Assembly (NCBI GenBank): GCA_905221605.1
Contig: CAJNDS010002174.1
Span: forward strand, 462,099 to 526,098
Reading direction: 5' to 3'
DNA: 64,000 nt
From: Symbiodinium natans
Lineage: Eukaryota; Sar; Dinophyceae; Suessiales; Symbiodiniaceae
Shown here: positions 23,351 through 33,030 of the stretch, piece after piece
Layout: every line of letters starts with the position of its first letter
Numbering within the stretch: the first letter of the stretch is position 1
Program-made: the position numbers and the translations under genes
Notes under the pieces: generated by a model
What the model was told of the DNA's origin: nothing
The model's input: only the letters and a program-made list of their open reading frames with translations
The model's database searches: none

Positions 23351-23440
23351 CATGGAAAAACCCTAAACCCCAAACTCCTACATGGAAAAACCCTAAACCC
23401 CAAACTCCTACATGGAAAAACCCTAAACCCCAAACTCCTG
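23351..23440. repeat. Perfect 30-bp tandem repeat, 3 units
   Basis: The unit is CATGGAAAAACCC followed by TAAACCCCAAACTCCTA. Two units are exact and the last base of the third differs. Each contains a two-heptamer piece of telomere sequence, so a spacer plus ITR was amplified together. Confidence 0.93.
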
Positions 23441-24233
23441 ATCAGTTGTCGTAAGCCGAGGAGTTTGGCCAGGAAATGTCCCAGGACGCCACGCGCGGAG
23501 CTTAGGGCACAGAAGCCAGAGACTCCAAATACCCCTTGGAACAAAGTTTCGGGGGGAGGGTTTAGGGTTTAGGGCTTAGGGTTTAGGGTTTGGGGTTTAG
23601 GGTTTAGGGTTTAGGGTTTAGGTTCTTACAGGTAGTAGAGGGAATTGGAGAATTGGGATTCCTTAGTCTGACACCCTCTAAGGCATGATATAGGGGTCCT
23701 AATGTCCTAAGCCCCTATACCAAGAACCGGTCAGCCTGGGCCATTCGCTTGCCCACGACAAATGCCCCATACTGCCCCATTCAAAGTTCAGGGTTTAGGG
23801 TGTAGGGCTCAGGGCTTCGGAAAGATGTCAGAGCTTCGAGCTTTCCCGCATCGCGCTTCCTCTCCACTGCTGACCTTGTTATTCTGGGCACTAACTTGGA
23901 CGGCATACAGCGTGGCATGAGTTCTGTGCTGCTTTTCAACTTAACATCAATAGATAGTCTCAATAACAGAAATTAGTGTGGAAACTTGTTATCTCGACAT
24001 AGTAGCCTGACTCAAGAGGCTAAGCTTCAAAAAGCTGCAGCGAGGACAGTAGGCTGTAACAGGACCTCCTACGATCTCGGGGTGCCTCTAGGCGACAACA
24101 ACCCCCACACCCTAAAGCCTAAACTCAAGCCTTAAAACCCTAGAAGCCCTACCAGTAAACCCTAACCCTAAACCCTAAACCCTGAACCCTAAACCCTACC
24201 AAACCCCCTAAGGGGCCCTGACTGCTTCGCCAG

Positions 24234-24279
24234 GTCCATGTTCATGACTGCCGGAGAGGTGTCATGCAAGGCCCTGGCT
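24234..24279 (+). CDS. Candidate exon, SMFMTAGEVSCKALA
   Basis: CTTCGCCAG precedes and GTACTT follows. The frame is SMFMTAGEVSCKALA and stays open further (VLCGSALFVLVCPWL) up to the G-strand ITR at 24325. Confidence 0.35.
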
Positions 24280-25144
24280 GTACTTTGTGGTTCGGCTTTG
24301 TTCGTCCTTGTCTGTCCCTGGCTTAGGGTTTAGGGTTTAGCGTTTAGGGTTTGGGTTTAGGGTTTAGGGTTTCGGGTTTAGGGTTTAGGGTTCAGGGTTT
24401 AGGCTTTAGGGTTTATAGGGTTTAGGCTTTAGGGTTTAGGGCTTAGGGCTTAGGGCTTAGGGTTGACGTGTTCCCCTTGCTGCTCCCAGTCAGTGCCAAT
24501 TTGTTTTTTCGTTCCGTTTGCTATCAGGTGCAGCTCCTTCTAAGCCCATAGGCCAAGTACCCAAGCGCCTGAGACTGTGTTAACTGCATGTTGATGGGCT
24601 CCCAAAACCCTAAACCCTAAACCCTAAACCCCTAAACCCCTAAACCCCTAAACCCCTAAACCCCTAAACCCCTAAACCCCTAAACCCTGAATCCTAGGGG
24701 TTACGAGGTGCTACCCCCACGATATGCCAATACCAGGCAAGGATACGAACCCTATCAGCCCTAAGCCCAATTCCCAGACTCGAGCTTGGGAATGTTCGGG
24801 TTGAACCCTAAACCCTAAACCCTAATTCCTAAACCCTAACCCCCAAACCCTAAACCCTAAACCCTAAACCCTAAACCCTAAACCCTAAACCCTAAACCCT
24901 AAACCCTAAACCCTAAGCCCTAAACCCTAAACCCTAAACCCTAAACCCTAAACCCTAAACCCTAAACCCTAACCTTAGTGTTCTAAATCTGCGCTGTGGG
25001 CCCAGCATCAGAACTCCTCGGGCTGCTCCTCCGGGTTTGCAAGGCTAGCAACTGTAAACCCCTAAACCCCTAAACCCCTGTTTAGGGTTTAGGGTTTAGG
25101 GTTTAGGGTTTAGGGTTTAGGGTAGCCCCCTGAAGCCCTACACG

Positions 25145-25254
25145 TTGGGATGTTCCCCTCATACGAACAGTCCTTAAAAGGGATTTGTAATCGGGGGTGC
25201 TGCAAAAAAAAGGTGTAATAATCCCTATTAAGGGCTGTTAGTACAAGGCGGAAC
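25145..25254. mobile_element. Family E inverted-repeat element
   Basis: Starts TTGGGATGTTCCCCTCATAC and ends GGGCTGTTAGTACAAGGCGG; inner halves AACAGTCCTTAA / TTAAGGGCTGTT pair. C-strand ITR directly follows and appears to replace the last bases of the right end. Confidence 0.75.
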
Positions 25255-25596
25255 TAAACCCTAAACCCTAAACCCCAAAAATAGAATCCCTACGCATGCC
25301 ATGCGGCACGGCGCAGGAGATCTCCACCCCATACTCTGAGCTGTAGGGCCTAATTGTCTGAGACTGGGGTTTAGGGTTTAGGGTTTAGGGTTTAGGGTTT
25401 AGGGTTTAGGGTTTAGGGTTTAGGGTTTAGGGTTTAGGGTTTCTGATTCAGAACCCTATATACTAAGCTCCATTTGCCGACTTTTTTGGCGGTTATGCCC
25501 CAAACTTGGGGCTGTACCCAGCTGTTTTGTAGGGTTTGGGAGTCCTAAACCCTACACCCTGAACCCTCAACCCTCAACCGTAAACCTAAACCCTAA

Positions 25597-25731
25597 GAGT
25601 CACTGGCCGAAACACCCATGGCCAAATCGCAGGCGCCGACGGCCACTCTGCAACTCCCCGCTGGTGACGAGTCTCCGCCCTTGGCCCCAGCTGCACTCTC
25701 TCAAGTGCGGGTGCCGATTTCGGAGGGCTGA
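25597..25731 (+). CDS. Candidate last exon, proline-rich
   Basis: CCCTAAG leads into ESLAETPMAKSQAPTATLQL, then PAGDESPPLAPAALSQVR and VPISEG with TGA at 25729. C-strand ITR is immediately upstream. Low complexity, so the call is tentative. Confidence 0.35.
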   Translation, partial: ESLAETPMAKSQAPTATLQLPAGDESPPLAPAALSQVRVPISEG

Positions 25732-26051
25732 GGCTGAAATTGGGAAGGGGTTCCCAAACCCTAAACCCGGGGAGCGTTTATCGCCTAAACCTGGAGTGAT
25801 TTTTGCCCAAACCCGGAGGGCCTAAACTTCTAAACCCTAGTCTTCTAACCCTGAGCCCTAAACCCTAAACTCCCAAATCCCAAACTCCCAAACCCCACAC
25901 TCCTCAACCCTAAGCCCCTGCCAATTCCTAAATGCCCTTGCCCTGAGGAAAGCCGCCAGAGTCTTCCCAGCATCCTCGCCGATGCCACCAGGGTGCGGGG
26001 AGCAAGAAGCTTGCTGTGGTCTGTAGGAATAAGGTACGTACCTTATATCCC

Positions 26052-26095
26052 CCTATATATATATACATAAGTATATACATATATATATATATACA
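26052..26095. repeat. AT microsatellite
   Basis: (TA)n with ACATAAG interruptions, following an inverted pair AAGGTACGTACCTT at ~26030. Confidence 0.85.
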
Positions 26096-26554
26096 CTCTT
26101 TAAGGATTATATAGGGGTACCTCGTTCACTCATTCCCTACTAACCAACAGCAAGGAAAGTCTGGGTATGGGGTTGAGGGTTGGGGGTGTGTAGGGTTGAG
26201 GGTTCAGAGGGTTTAGGGCTTAGGGCTTATAGGGCTTAGGGCATAGGGCATAGGGCTTCGGGCTTAGGGCTTAGGGCTTAGGGCTTAGGGCTTAGGGCTT
26301 AGGGCTGAGGGCTTAGGGCTTAGGGCTTAGGGCTATGGCTTGGTGGATACTTCCCAGCTTTTGCGTCTCCAATTGGTGGAGTCCCTAAACCCGAAACCCT
26401 AAACCGCAAACCCCAAACCCTCATCCCTAAACCCTAAACCCTAGACCCTAAACCCTAAACCCTAAACCCTAAACCCTAAACCCTAAACCCTAAACCCTAA
26501 ACCCTAAACCCTAAACCCTCACAAGTTTGGAATTTTGCATGTCGTTGGGCTCAG

Positions 26555-26620
26555 GGCTTTGATTGGCTTGGGCCTGAGGCGCTACTATCAGAAGTCCCTC
26601 CACGCTCCTTAAGTGAGCCG
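26555..26620 (+). CDS. Candidate exon, GFDWLGPEALLSEVPPRSLS
   Basis: CTCAG precedes; the frame GFDWLGPEALLSEVPPRSLS then EP runs into the G-strand TTTGGGG array at 26621. C-strand ITR lies to the left (26382-26518). Confidence 0.3.
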
Positions 26621-28013
26621 AGGTTTAGGGTTTGGGGTTTGGGGTTTGGGGTTTGGGGTTTGGGGTCTGGGGTCTAGGGGCCTAGGGGTCTAGGGGTTCG
26701 GGGTTTGGGGTTTGGGGTTTGGGGTTTTGGGGCTTGGGTGCATCACCAGATCTCCATGCTTGAGCAATTTTGACGGGTAAGCGGGATTGGTGGACTGGGG
26801 GGGGGGGGGTTCAAACAACCCTGAAGCCTACAACCCAAACCCTAAGCCCTAAACCCTAAACCCCAAGCCCTAAACCCAAAACCCAAAACCCTAAACCCTA
26901 AACCCTAAACCCCAAGCCCCAAACCCTAAACCCTAAACCCTAAACCCCAAACCCAAACCCAGGGGTAGCCGGCCAGGTCGGTCGGGAGCAACTGCGGCAA
27001 TTTGGGCACCCGCCGCGCCAACGAGAACAACGGACCGTGTTGATAGCGTTCTTTAGTTTAGGGTTTCGGGTTTCGGGTTTAGGGTTTAGGGTTTAGGGTT
27101 TAGGGTTTAGGGTTTAGGGTTTAGGGTTTAGGGTTTAGGGTTTAGGGTTTAGGGCTTAAGTTCAAGGTGCATATGTAATCCAAGGTTCCCTAATACTCCC
27201 TACTAAGGCTCCCTAAGCTTTTTTAAGGTTCCCTAGGTAGCTACCCCCCTTGAGCCCCCCTCCCTTAAGAACCTATAACGTGTGGGCAGGGGACTTGACT
27301 TTACCTATGTAGGGTGTTGGGGTTAAGGGTTTAGGGTTTGAGGGTTAAAGGTTTAAGGGTGTAAGCGCTTAGGTTTTAGGGTTTAGGTGTTCAGGGGTCT
27401 AGTCACTAGGTGCTGCTCAGGGTTAGGGCCTGAAAGTTTGGGGTTTAGGGTTTAGGGTTTAGGGTTTAATCTGCAGGGGACGGGCTTGAAAGACGAGTTG
27501 CGTCGAAGCGCCAGGACCTGCCACCGGCAACCTCAGCGATCTCGGAGGTGCTCGAAGCTTCAGAAGTTTGCTTTGTTCAGGGTTTAGGGTTTAGGCTTTA
27601 GGGTTTAGGGTTTAGGGTTTAGGGCTTAGGGTTTAGGGTTTGGGGTAGCTAGGGGTCGAGGATTGAGGGGAAGCCTCGAGGCTTGAGCCTCTAAACTTTC
27701 CAGCCCCATTGACGAGGGTTACACGCAATTATGTGAAGGTCACGGCCCGGGGATGAAGGGCGGGGGGCCGGGGAGCCAAGAACTAAAAACAGTTTTGAAT
27801 GAGAAACTCTGCTGACGGCCTGTTGCCGGTCTCGCGAAAACCCCTCGAAACTTTCTGGTGTCCAAAATAGGCCCCCAAACAATTTGCAACGAGCGGCCCT
27901 GATTGGCTTTAGAAACTTTAGTCAATGGTTTCGGTTTCCCGCATTAGTCCGCAGGCCCCCTGGCCAGGGAGCCACAAAGCCTATACTAAACCGGGTCCAA
28001 CAGTACTAGATAC

Positions 28014-28114
28014 TTGGGATGTTCCCCCTTATACTAGCAGTGCTTAGTAGGGATGAGTCTCGGGGGTACTACATTCCCTATGAAGGACTGTTCGTATACA
28101 GGGGAACACCCCAA
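28014..28114. mobile_element. Family E inverted-repeat element
   Basis: TTGGGATGTTCCCCCTTATA at the left pairs with TATACAGGGGAACACCCCAA at the right. 101 bp with no coding capacity, a MITE-like layout. Confidence 0.8.
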
Positions 28115-28682
28115 TCTTTACTAGTTACCAAGACGGGTCCTTGTAGTTGTAGCTGGTGTGCCTTTACATAGAGCTCTCTGCCCAGTCAAGACGAGTATAA
28201 ATCAGAACTATACGGGAGAACACCCTACGCATGGTACTCATAGAACTTATGCGATGGCATAGCTGTATCGGACAAGGCCTTGCTTCCTCATGCTGTTATT
28301 TTCCTTAACAAGAACCTAGGAGGAGGCACTTCAACCCTAAACCCTGAACCTTAAACCGCGGGAATGACAAAAAAGGAGGCTTGACTGGTGTCTGCTGCTC
28401 ACAAAAGTTCCTGCAAACACCGCTGTACCTGGTCTCCCATGGACCTGCAACTCCAAACCTCTGCTCGAACATCATGGGAAATTCCTACGCCATGAGCCAA
28501 ACGCCCAAACCCTCAAGTCTGACCCTAAAGCCCTAAAGCCTTAAACCTTAAAGCCTTAAATCCCGAAAGTCCTAGAAACCCGATTCCCCAAAGCTCACCC
28601 GACAAGGCTGCAACCCTTACCCCTACACCCTAAACCCTAAACCCTAAACCCTGCAAGTTGCCAGAACTCTGCAATCCCCCAG

Positions 28683-28735
28683 GCTTCCCACCAACGCCGG
28701 GATGGGACGACATGGCGGCCCGGAGAAAAGCCGCG
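28683..28735 (+). CDS. Candidate exon with canonical splice sites both sides
   Basis: CAATCCCCCAG precedes and GTAGGTTTTT follows. The 53-bp frame reads FPPTPGWDDMAARRKAA. C-strand ITR (28625-28655) lies upstream and G-strand TTTAGGG copies begin ~15 bases after the donor. One of the cleanest examples of the bracketed-exon layout. Confidence 0.5.
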
Positions 28736-29260
28736 GTAGGTTTTTCATCTTTAGGGTTTAGGGTGCAAGGCATTTTTTATGAGTGTTTTTCTGGCCCGGG
28801 GGGGGGGGATTTGGGTTGTGGTTTTTGGGGGTTTAGGTTTTTGGGTATTTTGGGTGTTAGGGCTCTAGGACTCTAGGGCTTCGGGACTTTTGTGTTCAAG
28901 GGGCCTAGGGTTCTGGGTTCCAGGATTTTGGGGTTCCTGGATTTGTAGGGTTTTAAAGGGTTCTACGGTTCCAGGCTCTGGGGAGGGTCTGTGAGATCAG
29001 GGCGCCGCGCATTTGGGCGGCACAAGAAGTGCCGCGGTTCAGGGTTTAGGGCCTTTAGGGTTTAGGGTTTAGGGTTTAGGGCTTAGGGTTTAGGGTTTCG
29101 AGCACTTTTTCCGGGCCAAGTGCGAAGCCCAGCCTTCTGGAAGACTTGTAGCTCTATGACCCCCCCCCTCGCCCCCGCCAAGTTACATCTGATACCGAGT
29201 GCAACTTGCAACTCCCCCAACGAATCGGAAAACAGCCGACTGCCTCTTAGAACGGACTGA

Positions 29261-29307
29261 GGGAATGAGGACATAAGGGGGTATAATGTGCCTGAGCCCC
29301 TCATTCC
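29261..29307. mobile_element. Family L short inverted-repeat element
   Basis: GGGAATGAGGACAT / GAGCCCCTCATTCC ends; a related larger copy lies at 58464-58563. Confidence 0.5.
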
Positions 29308-29465
29308 ATCCTACCCTAAACCCTAAACCTTATAAACCCTAGAACCAGTGGGCCAGGGTGACGATGTCATAGGAGCGCTTCGGGGCGGACTTCCCCCTGC
29401 CCCGCAGCAGCCGTGGGATTCACGGCCCCAAAGCCCAAGCCATCGATCCAGCTTTCCATAACTTT

Positions 29466-29550
29466 GTATATATATATATATATTTATATATATATGTGTG
29501 GGTTTGCGTGTATATATCTATATCTATATATATATATGTAAATATATACA
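29466..29550. repeat. AT microsatellite
   Basis: (TA)n with TTTATA and CTATATCTA interruptions. Confidence 0.9.
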
Positions 29551-30083
29551 CACGTATGTTTATTTCACTTTGTAATTCAATGTAGTCTAGGCAGCAGAGA
29601 AACCCGGGACACTCCAAACCTACAGAAGCAGTTCGTCATCAGCGGGACAAGGTGAGGAGCGCACCGGCAAGGCAACCTCAGTGCTAAAAGCTCTGAGCCC
29701 CACAACTCAAGCTGCCAGCAAAAGATGCTAAACCCTAAACCCGAAACCCTAAACCCTAGACCCTAGACCCTAAACCCTAAACCCTAAACCCCAAACCCTA
29801 AACCCTAAACCCTAAACCCTAAATGCCTTGAGGTCGCGCCGGAGAGTCCCAAGGCTACCCATGCCCGTACTGAGCAGACGCCCAGTGCAAGTTGTGATCC
29901 CGCCACGCTTACTCTGATTGAGGGCTTGGGGTTTAGGGTTTAAGGTTTAGGGTTTAGGGTTTAGGGTTCAGGGTTTAGGGTTTAGGGTTTAGGGTTTATA
30001 GGGTTTAGGGTTTATCCCTGAACTTTTCGGGCATCCCGTCGCGGAATGCGACAGGACACGCACAGATGGGGTTTAGGGCTCTC

Positions 30084-30168
30084 TTAGGAAAACTTTTTTT
30101 TTTCGTTTTTTTTGGGGGGGGGGGGGGGGGGTATGAACATTCCTAAGAAACAGCGAAAAAGCATGATT
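30084..30168. mobile_element. Family O element with T-run/G-run
   Basis: A T-rich run leads into an 18-base G run, then ATTCCTAAGAAACAGCGAAAAA. The same order recurs at 46846-46921 (TTTGTTTGGGGGGGGG, ATTCCTAAGACACAGCCAAAAA). Confidence 0.55.
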
Positions 30169-30490
30169 CAGGCTAATCTGCAACCCCCCCCCAAGAACCC
30201 TAAACCCTCCAGGCCAAGAGGGGGGGGGGGGTAGCATATAAATAAATCAGTATATCTATGTATATATATGTCTACATATACATATTTGTGCGTGGAGCTG
30301 TGAGCAGCAACAGTAATCGTTGCGGTTGGGCTTTCAAAGCAAGACGGTGGCGGTCGCAGCATGAGCACAGGGGCCTCAACAATTGCCAATACTATTCCTC
30401 AGGGGTCTTGCGCTATATTATACCCTAGAACCGTAGTCTGATTATTAAGGCCCGTCCCTTAAACCTTTAACCCAGAATACTAAAGCCTAA

Positions 30491-30761
30491 GGCGTTTGGC
30501 TTTCAGCTTGAGACGTAGTTTCTCCGCAAGGGGTCCGTCGATAGCTGCCCGAACGTCCGAAAGTCCTCTAACTCCTAAACCGATTCCAGCAGTAGTAGAA
30601 GCAGGGGTAAACCCTAAACCCTCAACCCTCAACCCTGGCCTCCTACCGGTGTCCCTCTGCAGTGCGGTGTTGAAACTTAGATACGGGTTTGCCTATAGGG
30701 CTTCGGGCCTAAGTTTTCCCAGACAGACGATTCAGATACTTGACTTCTTCCGACGTGCGAA
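30491..30761 (+). promoter_or_regulatory. Upstream region of the VVTWGD-repeat gene
   Basis: About 270 bp with a short degenerate C-strand ITR (30608-30640) and a TTTT-CCCAG motif at ~30714-30722. Dinoflagellate genes often lack TATA boxes and receive a trans-spliced leader at an AG upstream of the ATG; the AGs at ~30722 and 30735 are candidates. No spliced-leader sequence itself is seen. Confidence 0.3.
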
Positions 30762-32637
30762 ATGTCGGTTGCCGTGGAAGTCAGCCTGCTCAGTGGCAAG
30801 AGAGTTGCCCTGAAAGCAGGTTTGGAAGAAGAGGTATCAGCCGTGAAACGTCGCGCACAGACCGCGCTTGGAGTCGGAAACGGGCGACTGCTGAACTCAG
30901 CGGGAAGTGTTCTCGATGCATGTTCGACAGTCACGGAAGCAAGGCTTCAAAAGGGTGATTCCCTGACCTTGCACATAAACAGATTGCAGATTCAATCCTC
31001 TGGCAAGACTTTTGCTGCCATTCTGGGCGACGAGTCTGTCGAGACGTGGGGTGATGCTCGCTCTAGTTCCGAAAGTAGTGCTGTGCAGGATCAGCTGCAG
31101 AACGTGCGGCAGATCCAAGCCACCCGTGGCTTTTCTGGCAGCGCCTTTGCTGCCATTCTTGGCGATGGATCCGTCGTGACGTGGGGTTCTGCGCGTCATG
31201 GTGGTGACAGTACTGCTGTGCAGGCTCAGTTGAAGAACGTGCAACAGATCCAGGCCACTGGTGCTGCTTTTGCGGCTATTCTTGCCGACGGATCCGTCGT
31301 GACCTGGGGTGATGCTCGGGCGGGTGGTGTCAGTAGTTTGGTTCAGGCACGGCTGGTGAATGTGCAGCAAATCCAAGCCTCGACTTGTGCTTTTGCTGCC
31401 ATCCTTGGTGATGGGTCGGTTGTCACCTGGGGTGATAGTCGCCATGGCGGGAATAGCCGTGAGGTGCAGGATCAGTTGAAGGGTGTGCGGCAAATCCAAG
31501 CTTGCGGCAAGGCATTTGCAGCCATTCTTGCTGATGGATCCATCGTGACCTGGGGTGATGACTGGCTTGGGCCTGCTGGTAACAGTAGCTTTGTGCAGCA
31601 TAAACTGAAGAACGTGCAGCAGGTCCAAGCCACTCACTCTGCTTTTGCTGCCATTCTGGGCGACGGAACTGTTGTGACCTGGGGTGATGCCCGGGCTGGT
31701 GGTGACAGCAGTGCTGTGCAGGCTCAGCTGCAGAACGTGCAGCAGGTCCAAGCCACTCACTCTGCTTTTGCTTCCATTCTGGGCGACGGAACTGTTGTGA
31801 CCTGGGGTGATGCTTTGGCTGGTGGTGATAGTAGTGACGTACAGGCTCAGCTGAAGAATCTATGTCCCCCCCTTTGGGAATTATTTCGTATTGTTGTTCA
31901 TATAATATAACCCAAGAGGACATATAAAACATACAATTTTCATCAAGGTTCTAAGGGCAGTATAGGAGTATGCTATAAAACATGCTATTCTTTATTAAGG
32001 CTCTAAGGGCAGTATAGGAATGTGAAGCAGATCGCGGCTTCCAGCGCCTCTTTCGCTGCTCTTCGTGCCGATGGATCGGTCGTGACCTGGGGTGATGATG
32101 CTGATGACGATGGTGTCGAGAGCAGCGCCCGGGTTAGCCCAGTGGTACCCTCTACCTTTTTTTTGGGTTTTCGCTTCCCTTATTCATAACATAACCAACC
32201 CAAATTAAGGGGGTGCCCTTAGGTTACTAGGCTACTGGGACCTCCGCAGGCGCTGTGCAGGCTCAGCTGACGGATGTCAAGCAGATCCAAGCCTCCAGCA
32301 AAGCGTTTGCCGCCCTTCGCGGCGACGGCTCCGTCGTGACCTGGGGTGACTCTTGGGCTGGTGGCTTTGGTGGTACTTTACTGTAACTTTAGGTCCTTTC
32401 ACCTTTTTTGGGGGGTATTGTTGGGTTTCTTATTAGGGCAGATAAAGTTTAATTTATAGCTACCCTCCTGAGTGCAGCCAAGGTGGCGACAGTAGTGCAG
32501 TGCAGGACCAGCTGAAGAACGTGCAGCAGATCCAATACTCTTCCTCTGCTTTCTCTGCCATCCGTGACGGCGGAACTATTGTGACCTGGGGCGATGCTCG
32601 GGTTAGTCGTGACAGTCGTGCAGTGCGTGGCAGTTAA
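30762..32637 (+). CDS. Ubiquitin-like plus VVTWGD-repeat (RCC1/HERC-like) protein, 4 exons
   Basis: Proposed exons are 30762-31855, 32018-32124, 32250-32360 and 32483-32637 (TAA), joining in frame to 488 residues. Residues ~1-72 look like a ubiquitin-like fold (start MSVAVEVSLLSGKRV, later GDSLTLHI). About ten repeats of 37-45 residues follow, with consensus FAAILGDGSVVTWGD...GGDSSAVQ.QLKNVQQIQA; the last (AFSAIRDGGTIVTWGD) is truncated. This architecture is common in symbiodiniacean proteomes, where it is annotated as RCC1- or HERC-like; a beta-propeller or solenoid scaffold is inferred, and no HECT domain is visible. Introns fall in repeats 7, 8 and 9 and end GA-AG, GC-AG and GT-AG. The first ATG follows a pyrimidine-rich stretch with AGs at ~30720 and 30735 that could accept a trans-spliced leader. 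Without splicing the frame hits a stop at 31908, within intron 1. Repeats 6 and 7 are nearly identical in DNA, suggesting recent duplication. Confidence 0.85.
31860..32017 (+). mobile_element. Introner-like element, family A, forming intron 1
   Basis: The element starts CTATGTCCCCC and ends GGGCAGTATAG, so the ends are imperfect inverted repeats (CTATnnnnCCC). It is flanked by a 4-bp direct repeat GAAT (31856-31859 and 32018-32021). Removing 31856-32017 restores the repeat protein reading frame with GA-AG borders. The core 31860-31965 (106 bp) matches 46574-46671 along most of its length (TTGGGAATTATT, ATATAA, CCCAAGAGGA, AAGGTTCTAAGG). The tail 31966-32017 is a partial tandem copy of the 3' half, ending in the same CTAAGGGCAGTATAG. 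Confidence 0.8.
32129..32249 (+). mobile_element. Introner-like element, family B, forming intron 2
   Basis: Intron 2 is 32125-32249 with GC-AG ends. The 4-bp sequence GCGC is repeated at 32125-32128 and 32250-32253. The body TAGCCCAGTGGTACCCT, then a T-run, then CATAACCAACCC, CCCTTAGGTTAC and CTACTGGG matches a dispersed family with copies near 38927-39021, 36190-36287, 11133-11265 and 991-1062. The ends of that family are inverted repeats of AGCCCAG type. Confidence 0.72.
32366..32482 (+). mobile_element. Introner-like element, family C, forming intron 3
   Basis: Intron 3 is 32361-32482 (GT-AG). GTGGC occurs at both borders (32361-32365, 32483-32487), a target-site-duplication-like repeat. 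The element begins TTTGGTGGTAC and ends GTGCAGCCAAG, imperfect inverted repeats. A second copy lies at 42869-42980, outside this gene, sharing CTGTAACTTTAG, GGGTTTCTTA, TTTATAGCTACCCT and CTGAGTGCAGCCAAG. Confidence 0.8.
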
Positions 32638-33030
32638 AGAAGCGGAGGGAACAGGGATAGAAAGGGCTGTTTGTTCGGTCAGCTCAAGAGCAATGCTTGT
32701 CTGATTGTTTTTGAGCCGCTAATGCTAACTTTTGCTAGTGCTTCAGTGTTGTCAGTCCTGCTCGCCGTTACCTGCTCCTTGCAAGGTTTTGTTGCTGTGC
32801 CTTCAGAAGAGAAGTGCTCATGGTTTGCAGTTGAGGCTTTAGGGTCCCAAGGGGCAGCTTTTCAATTTCGGGGCTTTTCTGCTAAGCCTCATCGTAGCCA
32901 AACTCCCGATGTTTTGGCGGCTCGCCTCAAGTTCCTAAGTAGGATAAGGGGGGACCCTAAAAAACGGGACCCCTTCCTGTGGCTCTCTTAAACAGGGACC
33001 TTATTCAGAGGGTCCATCCCCCCAAGGGTC
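32638..33030 (+). other. 3' flank of the VVTWGD-repeat gene
   Basis: A hydrophobic 106-codon frame (32671-32991; LTFASASVLSVLLAVTCS) exists but has no repeat-protein character and may be 3' UTR. The end, 32937-33026, is an imperfect inverted repeat (AAGGGGGGACCCT / AGGGTCCATCCCCCC), probably another small element. No polyadenylation signal is evident. Confidence 0.35.

Larger units (their letters stand above)
19380..24210. repeat. ITR and spacer region 5
   Basis: G-strand arrays 19535-19562, 19863-19942, 20333-20493 (~18 units), 21355-21410, 21574-21880, 21976-22160 (~24 units), 22860-22925, 23227-23270, 23558-23625. C-strand arrays 19693-19755, 20045-20105, 20130-20235, 20601-20632, 21188-21235, 22259-22353, 22525-22562, 24152-24200. 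22354-22524, 22926-23226 and 23626-24150 show no convincing gene. Confidence 0.85.
24211..30490. repeat. ITR and spacer region 6
   Basis: C-strand arrays 24603-24690 (8-mer CCCCTAAA), 24803-24975, 25544-25590, 26382-26518, 26826-26960, 28625-28655, 29727-29822. G-strand arrays 24325-24465, 25080-25122, 25367-25441, 26190-26335 (TTAGGGC variant), 26621-26730 (TTTGGGG), 27056-27152, 27436-27470, 27578-27650, 29038-29100, 29928-30012. 27660-28010, 28115-28330, 28740-29037 and 30170-30490 show no convincing gene; 26963-27055 is open as VAGQVGREQLRQFGHPPR after a CAG. Confidence 0.85.

Noticed and set aside
30897-31932. Long minus-strand frames (287 and 169 codons) opposite the VVTWGD-repeat gene
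   Set aside because: They mirror the repeated coding sequence; the plus strand has the recognisable domain structure and restores its frame by splicing.
32671-32991. Hydrophobic 106-codon frame after the VVTWGD-repeat gene
   Set aside because: No recognisable family and no splice or start evidence; more likely 3' UTR plus a small inverted-repeat element.
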